Source of the DNA: Candidatus Parabeggiatoa sp. nov. 2
GTDB lineage: Bacteria > Pseudomonadota > Gammaproteobacteria > Beggiatoales > Beggiatoaceae
Assembly (NCBI GenBank): GCA_002085445.1
Contig: NBMI01000105.1
Span: 1 to 56,670 of the forward strand
Direction of reading: 5' to 3'
DNA length: 56,670 bases
The notes under the pieces are model-generated. The model ran no database searches. It saw only the letters and a program-made list of their open reading frames with translations, and was not told the origin of the DNA. How positions within the stretch are numbered: position 1 is the stretch's first letter; every line of letters starts with the position of its first letter. Shown here in pieces: positions 26,425 through 35,676 of this stretch. Both the position numbers and the translations under genes were made by a program.

Positions 26425-26976
26425 ATGGCAAGCGTTTCAACCAAACGCGGAGATGGTGGGCAAACTAGCCTTGTCGGCGGTGTCCGTATTTCTAAAAGCA
26501 ATCTACGTGTGGAAGCCTACGGAACGATTGACGAACTCAACTCGGTGATAGGCTTTGCCCGTTCAATCTGTGAAGACGCTGAAGTGTGTGAACTTGTAAA
26601 AACCATTCAACGTGAATTATTTGTGGTTGGCTCATCACTGGCGACAGCGCCCGATAGTCAAAAACGGCCGTCCAGTGTCACTACCGACATGGTTGACGCG
26701 CTCACGGCGCAAGTTCATCGTATTGAAAATACGGAAGAAATATTATTTGATTGGTCGTTGCCGGGTGAACACAAGGTTTCGGCCGCTTTTGACATGGCGC
26801 GTACTGTTTGCCGCCGCGCCGAACGTAACATTGTCTGTTTGACAGAATCAGGCGAACAAATCGATCCAAACGTTTTGCCTTACATCAATCGTCTGTCTGA
26901 TCTTTTATGGTTGCTAGGGCGTTTGCTTGAATTACGGGCGGGAGTTAATGGTCGTTTGCGTGACGACAAAAAATGA
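26425..26976 (+). CDS. Cob(I)alamin adenosyltransferase, PduO type
   Basis: This 183-aa enzyme transfers the 5'-deoxyadenosyl group of ATP to cob(I)alamin or cob(I)yrinate diamide. It has the PduO/MMAB signatures: TKRGDGGQTSLVGG at the N-terminus (ATP binding), VEAYGTIDELNSVIGFAR, and ARTVCRRAERNIV plus YINRLSDLLWLLGR in the C-terminal helices. An AAGGAG ribosome site sits 8 nt before the ATG. It connects B12 uptake (btuFCD upstream) to the assembly genes. A bidirectional terminator follows. Confidence 0.93.
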   Translation: MASVSTKRGDGGQTSLVGGVRISKSNLRVEAYGTIDELNSVIGFARSICEDAEVCELVKTIQRELFVVGSSLATAPDSQKRPSSVTTDMVDALTAQVHRIENTEEILFDWSLPGEHKVSAAFDMARTVCRRAERNIVCLTESGEQIDPNVLPYINRLSDLLWLLGRLLELRAGVNGRLRDDKK

Positions 26977-27029
26977 AAAATGAACATTCGAGGCAAAACA
27001 ATTCAAGAAAAAACTTTTGCCTCAGTGCT

Positions 27030-27063
27030 AAAAATCCGATGTCTCAAAGACATCGGATTTTTT
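27030..27063. terminator. Bidirectional terminator hairpin
   Basis: A 12-bp perfect stem, AAATCCGATGTC / GACATCGGATTT, with a 5-nt loop and flanking A and T runs. It lies between the convergent adenosyltransferase and DJ-1 genes. A near-identical hairpin lies at 46074-46102. Confidence 0.88.
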
Positions 27064-27074
27064 AAAAACTCCTG

Positions 27075-27629
27075 TTAATTGGCACGTACCAAACCGGCTT
27101 CGACGTTATCGCGGGTTTCACGTCCAACTAGGATTTCAATGAGTTCCAACGCAAAATCCATCGCGGTGCCGGGGCCTCTTCCTGTGATGACTTGTCCATC
27201 TTTGACGACGGGGGCATCTATAAACTGCATATCAGGCACTTGCATTTTTTCCAACACGCCCGGGTAACTGGTGGCCAATTTATTTGCCAATAAGCCGGCA
27301 TCAGCCAACACTTTCGGGGCGGCACAAATGGCGGCCGTGTATTTGCCTTGTTGCTGCATGTCTTTGAGTAACTTATGAATACGGGGATCATTATTGAGAT
27401 GATCAGCCCCGGGTAGGCCGCCCGGTAACACTATCATATCAAAGCTTTGTTTAGCGGCTTCATCCAAGGTGGTGTCAGGTATCAACACCACACCGCGACT
27501 GGCTTTGACGGGTTCTTTATCGAGGCCGGCTGTGACGACGGTGATGCCAGCGCGACGTAGTAAGTCAATGACTGTCACCGCCTCAAGCTCTTCACAGCCT
27601 TGAGCAAGGGGAACGAGAACAGTATGCAT
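27075..27629 (-). CDS. DJ-1/PfpI (YajL-type) family protein
   Basis: About 184 aa from the ATG at 27629 (MHTVLVPLAQGCEELEAVT); an ATG 21 nt earlier is also possible. The DJ-1 fold shows the conserved Glu in GCEELEAV and the nucleophile Cys in YTAAICAAPKVLADAGLL, followed by GPGTAMDFALELIE. Such proteins act as protein/nucleotide deglycases or redox-sensitive chaperones; the exact role here is uncertain. It is transcribed convergently with the adenosyltransferase gene. Confidence 0.88.
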   Translation of the reverse strand: MHTVLVPLAQGCEELEAVTVIDLLRRAGITVVTAGLDKEPVKASRGVVLIPDTTLDEAAKQSFDMIVLPGGLPGADHLNNDPRIHKLLKDMQQQGKYTAAICAAPKVLADAGLLANKLATSYPGVLEKMQVPDMQFIDAPVVKDGQVITGRGPGTAMDFALELIEILVGRETRDNVEAGLVRAN

Positions 27630-27893
27630 ATCCGTTTTTTCAGTTATCATTTCAGTGATCAGTTTTTCAGTGTTTTTTTCAATGATCAGTATTAGTTATC
27701 AGTTTTTCAGTTATATTCAAGATGGAACACTTTTTGAGAAACCAAAATAACTAGAAAGGTAGTTACACTGGCAGCCCCAACGGGGCGATATTAATACAGC
27801 CAGTGTAACTACCTGGCTTTGGGCGAAAGTCCCGTTTTTAGCCGTGCCAAGTATATCACTGAAATTCACAGATCACAGATCACTGAAAACTGA

Positions 27894-29216
27894 TCACTGA
27901 TAAATTCCGATAATATTGAGTCCTTTCAACAAGTTCAGCGCTTCATAGACCGCATAATCCCGTTTCACCAAAGGTTCTTTCTCTTCGGCCTTGTTTGAGA
28001 CATTGCTATCCGTTTCGCCCACCTGACCGGTCTTGTCATTGTCCAAATGCCCCGCTAAGTCCGATTCTTTGAGTCTTGAATCATCCTCTTGTCCAACCGA
28101 GGCAATTTCAACTTTGTTGAGCAGAATATCGGGCTGTATCCCTTGTGCTTGTATAGAGCGGCCGGACGGCGTGTAGTAGCGTGCGGTGGTCAGTTTGAGC
28201 GCCGCATTATTATTCATGGGCAAGATGGTTTGTACAGACCCTTTACCAAAGGTTTTGTTGCCCATAATCACGGCCCGTTTATGGTCTTGGAGGGCCCCTG
28301 CGACAATTTCTGAAGCGGAGGCGGAGCCACCATTGACCAACACCACTATTGGCGCACCATTGAGTAAATCGTCAGGACGCGCTTTGAATTTGAAAGAGGC
28401 ATCAGCAAAGCGACCTTCGGTATAGACTATCAGCCCCTTGGTGAGAAAGGCATCCGATACATCTACCGCTGCCTTCAATACACCGCCCGGATTGTTACGC
28501 AAATCCAGCACGAGCCCTTTGAGAGGTCGTTGACTCTTTTTCCTGAGGGCATTGATAGCCTTTTTCAAATCATGGCGGGTACGGGTTTGAAAATGACTGA
28601 TGCGGATATAGCCGTAACCCGGCTCCAGAATACGGTTCTTGACGCTTTTAACTTTGATAATATCGCGCACAATAGTGATGCTTAAGGGTTTGTCTTCGCT
28701 TTCGCGCACAACGGTCAGTTTGATGCTCATACCCGGTTTACCGCGCATGATTTTGACGGCATCACTGAGCGTCATCCCTTTTACTGGGGTATCATCCAAA
28801 CGGACAATCAAATCACCCGCTTTTATGCCGGCGCGTTGTGCGGGCGTATCATCAATCGGCGCAATCACTTTGACAAAGCCGTTGTCCATGCCGACTTCAA
28901 TACCGAGGCCGCCGAACTCACCCGTCGTACCAATTTGTATTTCTTGGTAAGCTTCGGGATTCAAGTAACCCGAATGTGGGTCAAGTCCGGTTAACATGCC
29001 TTGAATGGCATTTTCCAACAGGGTTTTGTCATCGACTTCTTCAACGTAGTCGCTTTTGATTTTGTGAAAGACTTCGGTAAAGGTACGCAGCTCTGAAAAG
29101 GGTATTGTCAAGCCTGTTTTACTACGATCGGCAAAGACACTGCCTCCGATAACGAGGAAGGCACCCAGAACCGAGCCTATTAACAAAGTGGGTAAATGAC
29201 GAAATAGGGTTCGCAT
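27894..29216 (-). CDS. C-terminal processing protease, S41 family (CtpA-like)
   Basis: This 440-aa periplasmic serine protease is anchored by an N-terminal hydrophobic segment (about 10-28). A PDZ domain follows GEFGGLGIEV (about 100-180), and then the tail-specific protease core with LVLDLRNNPGGVLKAAVDV, the nucleophile Ser in NGGSASASEIVAGAL (about residue 300) and the general-base Lys in GNKTFGKGSVQT. The C-terminal ~60 residues are low-complexity and acidic. In many gammaproteobacteria this gene follows envC, as here. It likely trims or degrades cell-envelope proteins, including peptidoglycan hydrolases. Confidence 0.92.
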   Translation of the reverse strand: MRTLFRHLPTLLIGSVLGAFLVIGGSVFADRSKTGLTIPFSELRTFTEVFHKIKSDYVEEVDDKTLLENAIQGMLTGLDPHSGYLNPEAYQEIQIGTTGEFGGLGIEVGMDNGFVKVIAPIDDTPAQRAGIKAGDLIVRLDDTPVKGMTLSDAVKIMRGKPGMSIKLTVVRESEDKPLSITIVRDIIKVKSVKNRILEPGYGYIRISHFQTRTRHDLKKAINALRKKSQRPLKGLVLDLRNNPGGVLKAAVDVSDAFLTKGLIVYTEGRFADASFKFKARPDDLLNGAPIVVLVNGGSASASEIVAGALQDHKRAVIMGNKTFGKGSVQTILPMNNNAALKLTTARYYTPSGRSIQAQGIQPDILLNKVEIASVGQEDDSRLKESDLAGHLDNDKTGQVGETDSNVSNKAEEKEPLVKRDYAVYEALNLLKGLNIIGIYQ

Positions 29217-29518
29217 TATGTTTCTCCAAATACCAGCACCCGCTGGTTTTAAATTAATATTATAAAAAAAGTGTACAACTATTTTTTGAAGGTGGCAAGT
29301 TCAGTTATCAGTGTTCAGTTATCAGTGATCAGTTAACAGTGATCTGTTGTCAGTTATTTTGGTTGGGCATAAGAGCTATAGTTAAAACATCATTCTATCT
29401 GTAGATGTTGTACTAGGCAAAGTCACAAATTGAAACGAAGAACTTCGTTTCAGCTTTAGTCGTGCCAACCCTAAGAGAATCGATAACTGATAACTGATAA
29501 CTGATAACTGATCACTGT
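29217..29518. repeat. Spacer with CAGTTATCAGT and GATAACTGATAACTG repeats
   Basis: Short direct repeats of the type TTATCAGTGATCAGTT lie at both ends of the spacer (29300-29345 and 29480-29520). The same motif decorates the 3' flanks of btuB, cobQ, DJ-1, gpsA and others. No gene is seen. Confidence 0.6.
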
Positions 29519-30652
29519 TCACTGAGAAAGCCATTGTCCGGGCGGTTGAGGTACACCTTGGTGGCGAATTTCAAAATATAAAGCCGATATTTTGCGTCCA
29601 CCGCTATTGCCCACTGTAGCAATAATATCGTTTGCTTTCACCCAAACCCCCGTTTCCGGGTACAGACTTTGGTTGTGGGCATACAAGCTCATATATCCCT
29701 CACCATGATCGATAATCACCAATAAGCCGAGATTGCGAAACCATTGCGCGAAAACCACTCGTCCCGTGGCGACGGCACGGACTTTTTTACCCCTTTGCGC
29801 GGCAATCAGCATTCCTTGCCATTTCAAGGGGCCAACCAGTCGTTGACCAAATCGCTTAATCACTTTCCCTTGCACCGGGTAAGGTAATTGTCCTTTGAGT
29901 TCGGCAAAAGCCTTATGCTGTCCGGGGGGATGGGGAATGTTTTTAAGTGCCTCTCCCAAGGTGCCTAACAAGGTTTCCAAGCGGCGTTTGTTTTCTTGTA
30001 GACGTTTGAGTTCTTTGTCTTGAGTTTCAAGGGTACTAGCCAGTTGCGCTAAAATTTTCTGACGCTCTTTATAGTTAAGTAAGAGTTGTTTTTTTTTCTG
30101 GGTATGATTGATAACTAACTGATTTAAATCAGTTGTTTCAAGTTCAATGGCTTGTTTTAGCGTACGCGCACGTTGCAAAGTTGCCATAAGCCGCGCAATT
30201 TGGCGACTGCGGACACGGTTAAAATAATCGTAATAGGTTAGCACTCGCCCGATAATGGAAGGGTCTTCTTGATTTAACCACAGTTTTAAATAGTCTTGCC
30301 GTCCCGTCAGGTAGGCGGCGCGAATTTGTTGCGCTAACTTTTGGCGTTGGGCATTAAGTTGAATTTGTAGCTGTTCTTGTTCTTGTTTTAAATTTGCCAA
30401 GCTGTGTTGCTTGTCGGCAAGCGCACCATGTAGCGTTTCTAAGCGCCGAGCAACTTCGCCTATATCCTCTTCGCTGTCTTGCAACTGGCGTTGCAGATGG
30501 CCGTGTTGGGTACGGGTATTGTGCATTTGTGCTTGTAATTCTTGAATGCGTAACTCCAATTGACGCAGTTGCTCTTCTGTGGCATTTGTAGAGTCGGCCG
30601 CCGAGACGGACATCGTAACAACAAGCAAAAAACTTAACGTCATTCTGAACAT
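29519..30652 (-). CDS. envC: Murein hydrolase activator EnvC
   Basis: About 378 aa from the ATG at 30652, preceded by AGGAAGGG; the longer frame upstream only translates repeats. A signal peptide (MFRMTLSFLLVVTMSVSAAD) leads to a long coiled coil (about 25-265) and a C-terminal degenerate LytM (M23) domain with SLYAHNQSLYPETG and SALYFEIRHQGVPQPPGQWL. The metal-binding residues at the start of LytM are replaced (KWQGMLIAAQRG), as in EnvC, so it should activate amidases rather than cut murein itself. It works at the division septum. The ctpA-like gene follows on the same strand. Confidence 0.9.
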   Translation of the reverse strand: MFRMTLSFLLVVTMSVSAADSTNATEEQLRQLELRIQELQAQMHNTRTQHGHLQRQLQDSEEDIGEVARRLETLHGALADKQHSLANLKQEQEQLQIQLNAQRQKLAQQIRAAYLTGRQDYLKLWLNQEDPSIIGRVLTYYDYFNRVRSRQIARLMATLQRARTLKQAIELETTDLNQLVINHTQKKKQLLLNYKERQKILAQLASTLETQDKELKRLQENKRRLETLLGTLGEALKNIPHPPGQHKAFAELKGQLPYPVQGKVIKRFGQRLVGPLKWQGMLIAAQRGKKVRAVATGRVVFAQWFRNLGLLVIIDHGEGYMSLYAHNQSLYPETGVWVKANDIIATVGNSGGRKISALYFEIRHQGVPQPPGQWLSQ

Positions 30653-31154
30653 GGCACCCTTCCTACAAGTTTGGGTAATGGGTTCGTGGAATGGGTAATT
30701 GGCAATGAAGTTATACTCAAGATGGGAACAAACTTTTTGAGAAACCAAAATAACGAAAGGGGCGTTGCCCTGCAAGCCCCAACGGGGCGATCTTAATACA
30801 GCCAGTGTACCTACCTGGCTTTGGCCGATATTAATATAGCCGGGCACCGCCCCTGGCTTTAATAATACGCTTTATATATTAACCCGTCATAAAAATCTCG
30901 CCTTATGCCCACGTTGAGTATATACTTTGCACCGTCACAAACGGCGCTTTTTTTAGTTTTTGATGATTAGTGCCAAGTATTGCCTGGGGATCAATCCCCA
31001 GGCTAAAAGCTAAAGTCTGCTAAAGCAGACTGCACCCTTAGCGTGATTAGTGCTTTGATACGTATAGCCGCTCTAAACTGTTCGTGACAAGAAAAGCTCA
31101 ATTTATGGCGGTGCTTAGTATAACTTCTCCCTCAGCTTCAAAAATCCCTGATTG
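30653..31154. repeat. Intergenic dispersed repeats
   Basis: Contains a GCAAGCCCCAACGGGGCGAT block near 30770 with AATACAGCCAGTGTACCTAC, GCCGGGCACCGCCCCTGGCT, CCCAGGCTAAAAGC and GTCTGCTAAAGCAGAC hairpins. No gene is seen. Confidence 0.6.
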
Positions 31155-31294
31155 TAACTTCTGTCCGGGGAGAGGGCGAACACCTCGATTCTCCCCTACG
31201 AAACATGTCAGGTGCCGCATTGATATTTGGCATGGTGTGTAGGGGCAAACCTACGTGTTTGCCTTTTCAAACAGTTCTCCCCGGACAGAAGTTA
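31155..31294. mobile_element. MITE-like element with perfect 19-bp inverted ends
   Basis: 140 bp, beginning TAACTTCTGTCCGGGGAGA (31155-31173) and ending with its exact complement (31276-31294). If the ends begin at ACTTCTG, TA dinucleotides flank both sides, as for IS630/Tc1-type elements. The interior has paired GCAAAC/GTTTGC motifs and no open frame. Confidence 0.8.
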
Positions 31295-31454
31295 TAACGA
31301 TAAAAATCCTATCCATTCCTGATCAAAATTTATGATAACGAGCTCGCTTCGCTCAAAACGAGAGCACGAAAAATCATAACAGTTTGCCGTATAGTTTTAA
31401 GTTCTCTCCGCTCAAAGATATCGTCTGGATCGTCGGGATGACTGCCAAACTATG

Positions 31455-31592
31455 ATCCGACTGCTTTTGAAAAAGAGCCATTAATCAAATTAATCCAATC
31501 AATTTGACAACATGGCCCTCAAAAACCGCTTTTGAAAAAGGGCCATTAATCAAATTAATCTAATCAATTTGACAACATGGCCCTCAAAAAAA
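31455..31592. repeat. Tandem ~63-bp hairpin repeats
   Basis: Two copies (about 31463-31530 and 31531-31592) of a unit with CTTTTGAAAAAGRGCCATTA, AATCAATTTGACAACATGGC and CCTCAAAAA. A related copy lies at 37878-37935 as AAAAGGGCCTTCAATAAAAT with GCCAACATGGCCCTAAAAAA. These are hairpins of the GGGCC...GGCCC type. Confidence 0.75.
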
Positions 31593-31764
31593 AAGGCTCA
31601 GTGTGTTCAGTATAGGTTTATTTTTTTTATATACCTGCACGGGTACTTATCTGTGGAAAATAAGTTTAGCAAGCATGAAGGCTGATACAGAATGCTTTTA
31701 AAACACGCTCTTAGCCATTACCAATTCGCGGCTAAAACTGATACCAGAAACCAATTACCCGTTC

Positions 31765-32511
31765 TTAATTCGCTAGGCCTTGATTGGCAACCGCTTCTGC
31801 CGCCTTTTTAACCGCCTCTTCGTCACCGAGATAGTAGTGTTTGATGGGTTTTAGCGCCTCATCAAGTTCGTACACCAAAGGCATCCCGGTTGGGATATTC
31901 AGATCAACGATTTCCTTGTCTGGAATGTTATCAAGGTATTTTACCAACGCCCGTAAACTGTTGCCATGTGCTGCGATGAGAACCTTCTGATCTTGTTTTA
32001 CCATCGGCACTATCATCTTTTTCCACAAATGCACAACACGTACACCCGTGTCTTTTAAGCATTCAGTCAAAGGCAGGTTTTTTTCGTCCACGTCTTTATA
32101 GCGCCGGTCATGCCCCGGGTATCTCTCGTCTGGCGGCTCCAGTGCCGGTGGGCGCGCATTACAACTTCTTCTCCAGATTTTTACCTGTTCCTCGCCATAT
32201 TTTTGCGCGGTTTCTGCCTTGTTTAATCCCTGAAGCGCACCGTAATGACGCTCATTTAACCGCCACTCCCGATACACCGGAATCCACATTAAGTCCATCG
32301 GATCTAAGGTGAGCCAAAGCGTCCTGATCGCCCGTTTCAGAACAGAGGTAAAAGCGACATCAAAGGTGTAGCCATCTTTTTTTAGCAGGGCACCAGCGTT
32401 CAACGCTTCAATTTTACCCTTTTCAGAAAGATCAACATCAGTCCAGCCGGTGAAACGGTTTTCTTTATTCCAAATGCTTTCACCGTGTCTTAATAAGACC
32501 AGTTTGTACAT
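31765..32511 (-). CDS. gpmA: 2,3-bisphosphoglycerate-dependent phosphoglycerate mutase
   Basis: About 248 aa from the ATG at 32511, with GGAG 4-7 nt upstream; the longer frame starting at 32553 has no ribosome site. The enzyme interconverts 3- and 2-phosphoglycerate in glycolysis. It has the phosphohistidine motif [20 protein letters not shown], the conserved [26 protein letters not shown] (active-site Glu), and the second His in [16 protein letters not shown]. Length matches GpmA. In many gammaproteobacteria the unrelated gpmI occupies this position next to envC. Confidence 0.95.
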   Translation of the reverse strand: MYKLVLLRHGESIWNKENRFTGWTDVDLSEKGKIEALNAGALLKKDGYTFDVAFTSVLKRAIRTLWLTLDPMDLMWIPVYREWRLNERHYGALQGLNKAETAQKYGEEQVKIWRRSCNARPPALEPPDERYPGHDRRYKDVDEKNLPLTECLKDTGVRVVHLWKKMIVPMVKQDQKVLIAAHGNSLRALVKYLDNIPDKEIVDLNIPTGMPLVYELDEALKPIKHYYLGDEEAVKKAAEAVANQGLAN

Positions 32512-32639
32512 ATTTTCTCCACAAGAAGTATTAATCAAAGTCGGCCGAGACATTTAATGTAGCCAAGCAAACGGGCCACCGAAATAGAGTGTGGCCTCAA
32601 AATAGTTGATGATTAATTGTTACATAAGCTAATTATTTA

Positions 32640-32774
32640 GAGCCTGCTATCTAATTTGTGAACAAAAGTGATCACGGTTTAGTTCACGATTCAACCAAGC
32701 TGGTTGCTTCCAGAAGTACTTCTGAAATCCCCGTGCGTATAAGTTCCCGGTTAGCCCCCGGTACTTTGAACTCG
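32640..32774 (-). ncRNA. Possible omega-RNA-like right end of the TnpB element
   Basis: On the minus strand, directly downstream of the decayed tnpB, lie stem-forming segments (ACCGGGGGCTAACCGGGAAC; AGAAGTACTTCT; AACCAGCTTGGTT) and then GAATCGTGAACTAAACCG. IS200/IS605 elements normally encode a guide RNA scaffold overlapping the tnpB 3' end. The structure fits that location, but the call rests on position and hairpins alone. Confidence 0.35.
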
Positions 32775-33855
32775 TTAATAAACAAGAATGCGTGTGCCTT
32801 CTAGTTCAAGATTTCTTGCCGCATTTAAATCACGATCTATTTCAAAATCACCGTTTTCACAATGATAAACCCGTTCTGACAACTTGAATTCTTCTTTTTT
32901 GTTACCACAATTTTAAGAAGTTTTAGAAGAAGGAAACCAATGGTCAATTAAAGAAATCCCGTTTCCAAAAAAAGCCGCTTTAGACTCAATTTTCCGTTTA
33001 AACTCATAAAAACCCATACTTGACAAAGATGATGAGTTAGTTTAGGCAAACCATCTTGACGAATACAGCTAATACGATAATGAAGTCGTGCGATTTTAAT
33101 TTTTTGCCGACTGTACCGTTTGGAGCCCTTAGTACATGCCCGCTAAATGTCGTTGTAATCGTGCTAGACGACGACTAAGCTTCTTTAAAGGCTTTTTACC
33201 AACAACCGTTTCACCATTTGACAAAGTAGCTAAGCTTTTAATACCCAAATCAACACCAACAACCAAAGCTTGGTTCTCGCTCTTTTTGAGTGGTGCTGTG
33301 TCCATTTGAACACTAATACTTATAAACCATTTATCTGCCGCACGAGAGACGGTTGCGGAGAGAATCTTTCCAGAAAATCTGAGTGATTCAGTTAATTTAA
33401 CCCAACCTAACTTAGGATTTCTTACTTGATTTCCTGAAATTTAAAATTGATCATCATTATAAAGGTAGAATGAGTCGTGTGTACCTTTCTTTTTAAAACG
33501 GATGTATCCACCGAGATGTCTCAAAAAACGTTTAAAAGCGGTACCTAAATCAATAAACGCTTGTTCCGCGGCACATTAAACACCATCGGGGCGTCAACCT
33601 TTTTTATGGCGTTAAAAGCCGTTATAACAGTTCTCGCTGTTGGCTTTTTACCTGCAGAAGATTGTTTTTTCCATTCTTCTAAACCTTAAGGATAAGCGAA
33701 ACGAGAGGTTCCGCAAGCTTGTCTAAAATATTGCCGATGGCTTAAAAGTTTGTTTTTTTATCTGTATCTTGTGACTTAGTACAAGCAGAATTCTGAAGTG
33801 TTTTTACCGAACAATCTATTAACCTATAAAATTGTTGTTGTTTATATGTACTCAT
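32775..33855 (-). pseudogene. tnpB: Decayed TnpB (IS200/IS605-family) gene
   Basis: From an ATG at 33855 (MSTYKQQQFYRL) to a TAA at 32775, about 360 codons of TnpB homology can be followed across frames. Recognisable parts: GLEEWKKQSSAGKKPTARTV near the N-terminus; AFKRFLRHLGGYIRFKKKGT; the RuvC-I motif VVGVDLGIKSLATLSNG; LKKLSRRLARLQRHL; and a C-terminal ENGDFEIDRDLNAARNLELE with the RuvC-III Asp. At least one frameshift lies near 33565, and stops lie near 33440, 33138, 33075 and 32915. The zinc-ribbon cysteines are partly lost (TS-stop-NCG, CENGD). No tnpA is seen. It is clearly inactive. Confidence 0.9.
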
Positions 33856-34999
33856 TGTGAGTACAATATGGCATATGTGAGTATAAAATCAACCCCTATC
33901 AGTCAACTCTTGCAAACAAAACTCATTGAGGAATGGGTAATGGGTAATGGGTGATAGTCTATTTACGTGTCGCGAAGAAAGAACGAAAGTTCCGCCAAAT
34001 GTGTATACAACTAACAAGGCGATTCCCTATTACCAATTACCACGAATTACCTTTTTTAAATTTTGCAAGTACCTCATTAATAAATTTTATTTTAAAAACG
34101 TGTAAAAACCCATAAGTCTGTAATTCATTGGAAATGATGAATTGTGAATGATGACAAGTGAGCCGTGAATGAGTCCATTTGTATTCATTCATAATTCACT
34201 ATTAAGCGTCACCGATCATCATTAAAAATATTAAGTATATTAAGTTGGGGATTTTGAGAAGTTTTTTAAAGGGAGGGATTAAAGGCAAATACCTGCCCAA
34301 TGTGCAAGACTTTATACTCAATGATCATGTTTTTTTAATCTATTGATAATTATTACTGATAACAGTCAGGTAACAACAAGTGCTGTCTTCATTAACCCAG
34401 CGACTGATATTAATAATTTTCTTTTGTGTACAGACTTATGGATCATAGTCAGCCCCTTGAGGGGGTAGGCGGGTGTGGGTGAGGTGAAAAGTTTTGCTAA
34501 CATAGTGATTAAAAATATTTTATAAGTTTTAGATTGACATTAAATAAAGGTCACACTCGGCTCCAAACACTATCGTAAATAAATCAAGCCGTTGAAAAGT
34601 TGCACCTTGGGTAAGACCGGTTTATTGTATGGTAAAGTATCTGGATTAATTATTATTCTAATACCAATTGAAGTCAAGTCCAGCAGCCCTGTCAAAGCCC
34701 CCGTTGGCTATAAAAAGCAATATATTAAATCTATAAATGGATCACAGTAGACATGAATTGTCGCAAAACCAGTGATATTTTTTATTATAATCACTAAATA
34801 TTTTTATAAAACAATGCGATAAATTGCATTTAAAAGCACTCTCGTTTGGAGACAAGCGCCTCAAACCGTTGAAGTCAATTTTTATGGGTAGTCTTGTCCA
34901 GAAAATTTGTAGCGAAGTGTCTGTACGAAAAATTTAGACTATTTGAATAACATATAATATACTGCTTAACTAAAATACATTCCACAAAATAAGTTATAA
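33856..34999. other. Long AT-rich intergenic region upstream of the ArsR operon
   Basis: About 1.1 kb with no supported gene. It contains GGGTAATGGGTAATGGGT direct repeats near 33935-33952, an AATTACC repeat near 34035, and ATGAATTGTGAATGATGA. Immediately upstream of the ArsR gene, ACATATAATATACTG (about 34951-34965) includes a TATAAT that could be a -10 box. Confidence 0.4.
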
Positions 35000-35368
35000 A
35001 TGATGAGCAATAATAATGTGACTGAATTCCAAATGAGATCCATGTTGGACAGTAGTCAATCTTTTGCGCTTATCACCCATGATGACGACATTGAACGAGC
35101 GGCTCGCTCTCTAAAGGCAATGTCTCATCCATTGCGTCTGAAAATTCTCTGCATTTTGGGTGAGCGTGAATATAGTGTGCAGGATATTGTTGAGCAGGTG
35201 GGTACCTCGCAAAGCAATATTTCCCAACATTTGGCGATTTTGCGTGACAAGGGTATATTATCCTCGCGCAAAGAGGCTAATCGCGTCTATTATCGTGTGA
35301 GTGATGCACGCACTTTGCGCCTCATTAGTATGATGCGTGAAGTGTTCTGCTCCTCTTTTTGTGTCTAA
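35000..35368 (+). CDS. ArsR-family repressor, BigR/SqrR-like persulfide sensor
   Basis: This 122-aa winged-helix regulator has an unusual N-terminal extension of about 30 residues before AARSLKAMSHPLRLKIL. The helix-turn-helix reads EYSVQDIVEQVGTSQSNISQH (split here as VQDIVEQVGTSQSNISQHL, about 60-78). Cys51 (ILCILGERE) and Cys117 (EVFCSSFC) are 66 residues apart, the same spacing as the persulfide-sensing cysteine pair of SqrR and BigR; Cys121 is an extra. Metal-site ArsR motifs (ELCVCDL) are absent. It heads a likely operon with a DUF2892 membrane protein and a rhodanese, typical targets of such repressors, so it probably derepresses when sulfane sulfur accumulates. Confidence 0.85.
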   Translation: MMSNNNVTEFQMRSMLDSSQSFALITHDDDIERAARSLKAMSHPLRLKILCILGEREYSVQDIVEQVGTSQSNISQHLAILRDKGILSSRKEANRVYYRVSDARTLRLISMMREVFCSSFCV

Positions 35369-35442
35369 TACTTGAATCATGGCATAGTAATCCCCATTGT
35401 TAAGTCTTTTATTTGAACTCTTGATAAGAGGAAAAAAGTGTT

Positions 35443-35673
35443 ATGACTGTTGAACGATTGGTGGTTATAGTCGCTGGGACTTTTATTATGCTGTCACTGG
35501 CTTTGAGTCAGTTACATCACATCTATTGGCTTTTGTTTACCGCGTTTGTCGGATTGAACTTGTTTCAAAGTGGCTTTACGGGCTTTTGTCCGCTGGCAAT
35601 CATCCTCAAAAAAGCCGGCATGCCGACTAACTCGCAGAAAGCAATGGCCGAAGAGCAATTGCAGACTTCTTGA
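35443..35673 (+). CDS. DUF2892 (YgaP-like) inner-membrane protein
   Basis: This 76-aa protein has two membrane helices (about 6-20 and 27-45) and the family motif NLFQSGFTGFCPLAIILKKA with its conserved Cys. An AGAGG ribosome site lies about 12 nt upstream. DUF2892 is often fused to or adjacent to rhodanese domains (as in YgaP) and to BigR-type repressors. The rhodanese gene begins 3 nt after its stop, so the two are translationally coupled and probably act together in the membrane. Confidence 0.85.
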   Translation: MTVERLVVIVAGTFIMLSLALSQLHHIYWLLFTAFVGLNLFQSGFTGFCPLAIILKKAGMPTNSQKAMAEEQLQTS

Positions 35674-35676
35674 TGT

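Noticed and set aside
30653-30847. N-terminal extension of EnvC
   Set aside because: It translates dispersed repeats (GTLAVLRSPRWGLQG) and lies upstream of a good ribosome site and signal peptide.
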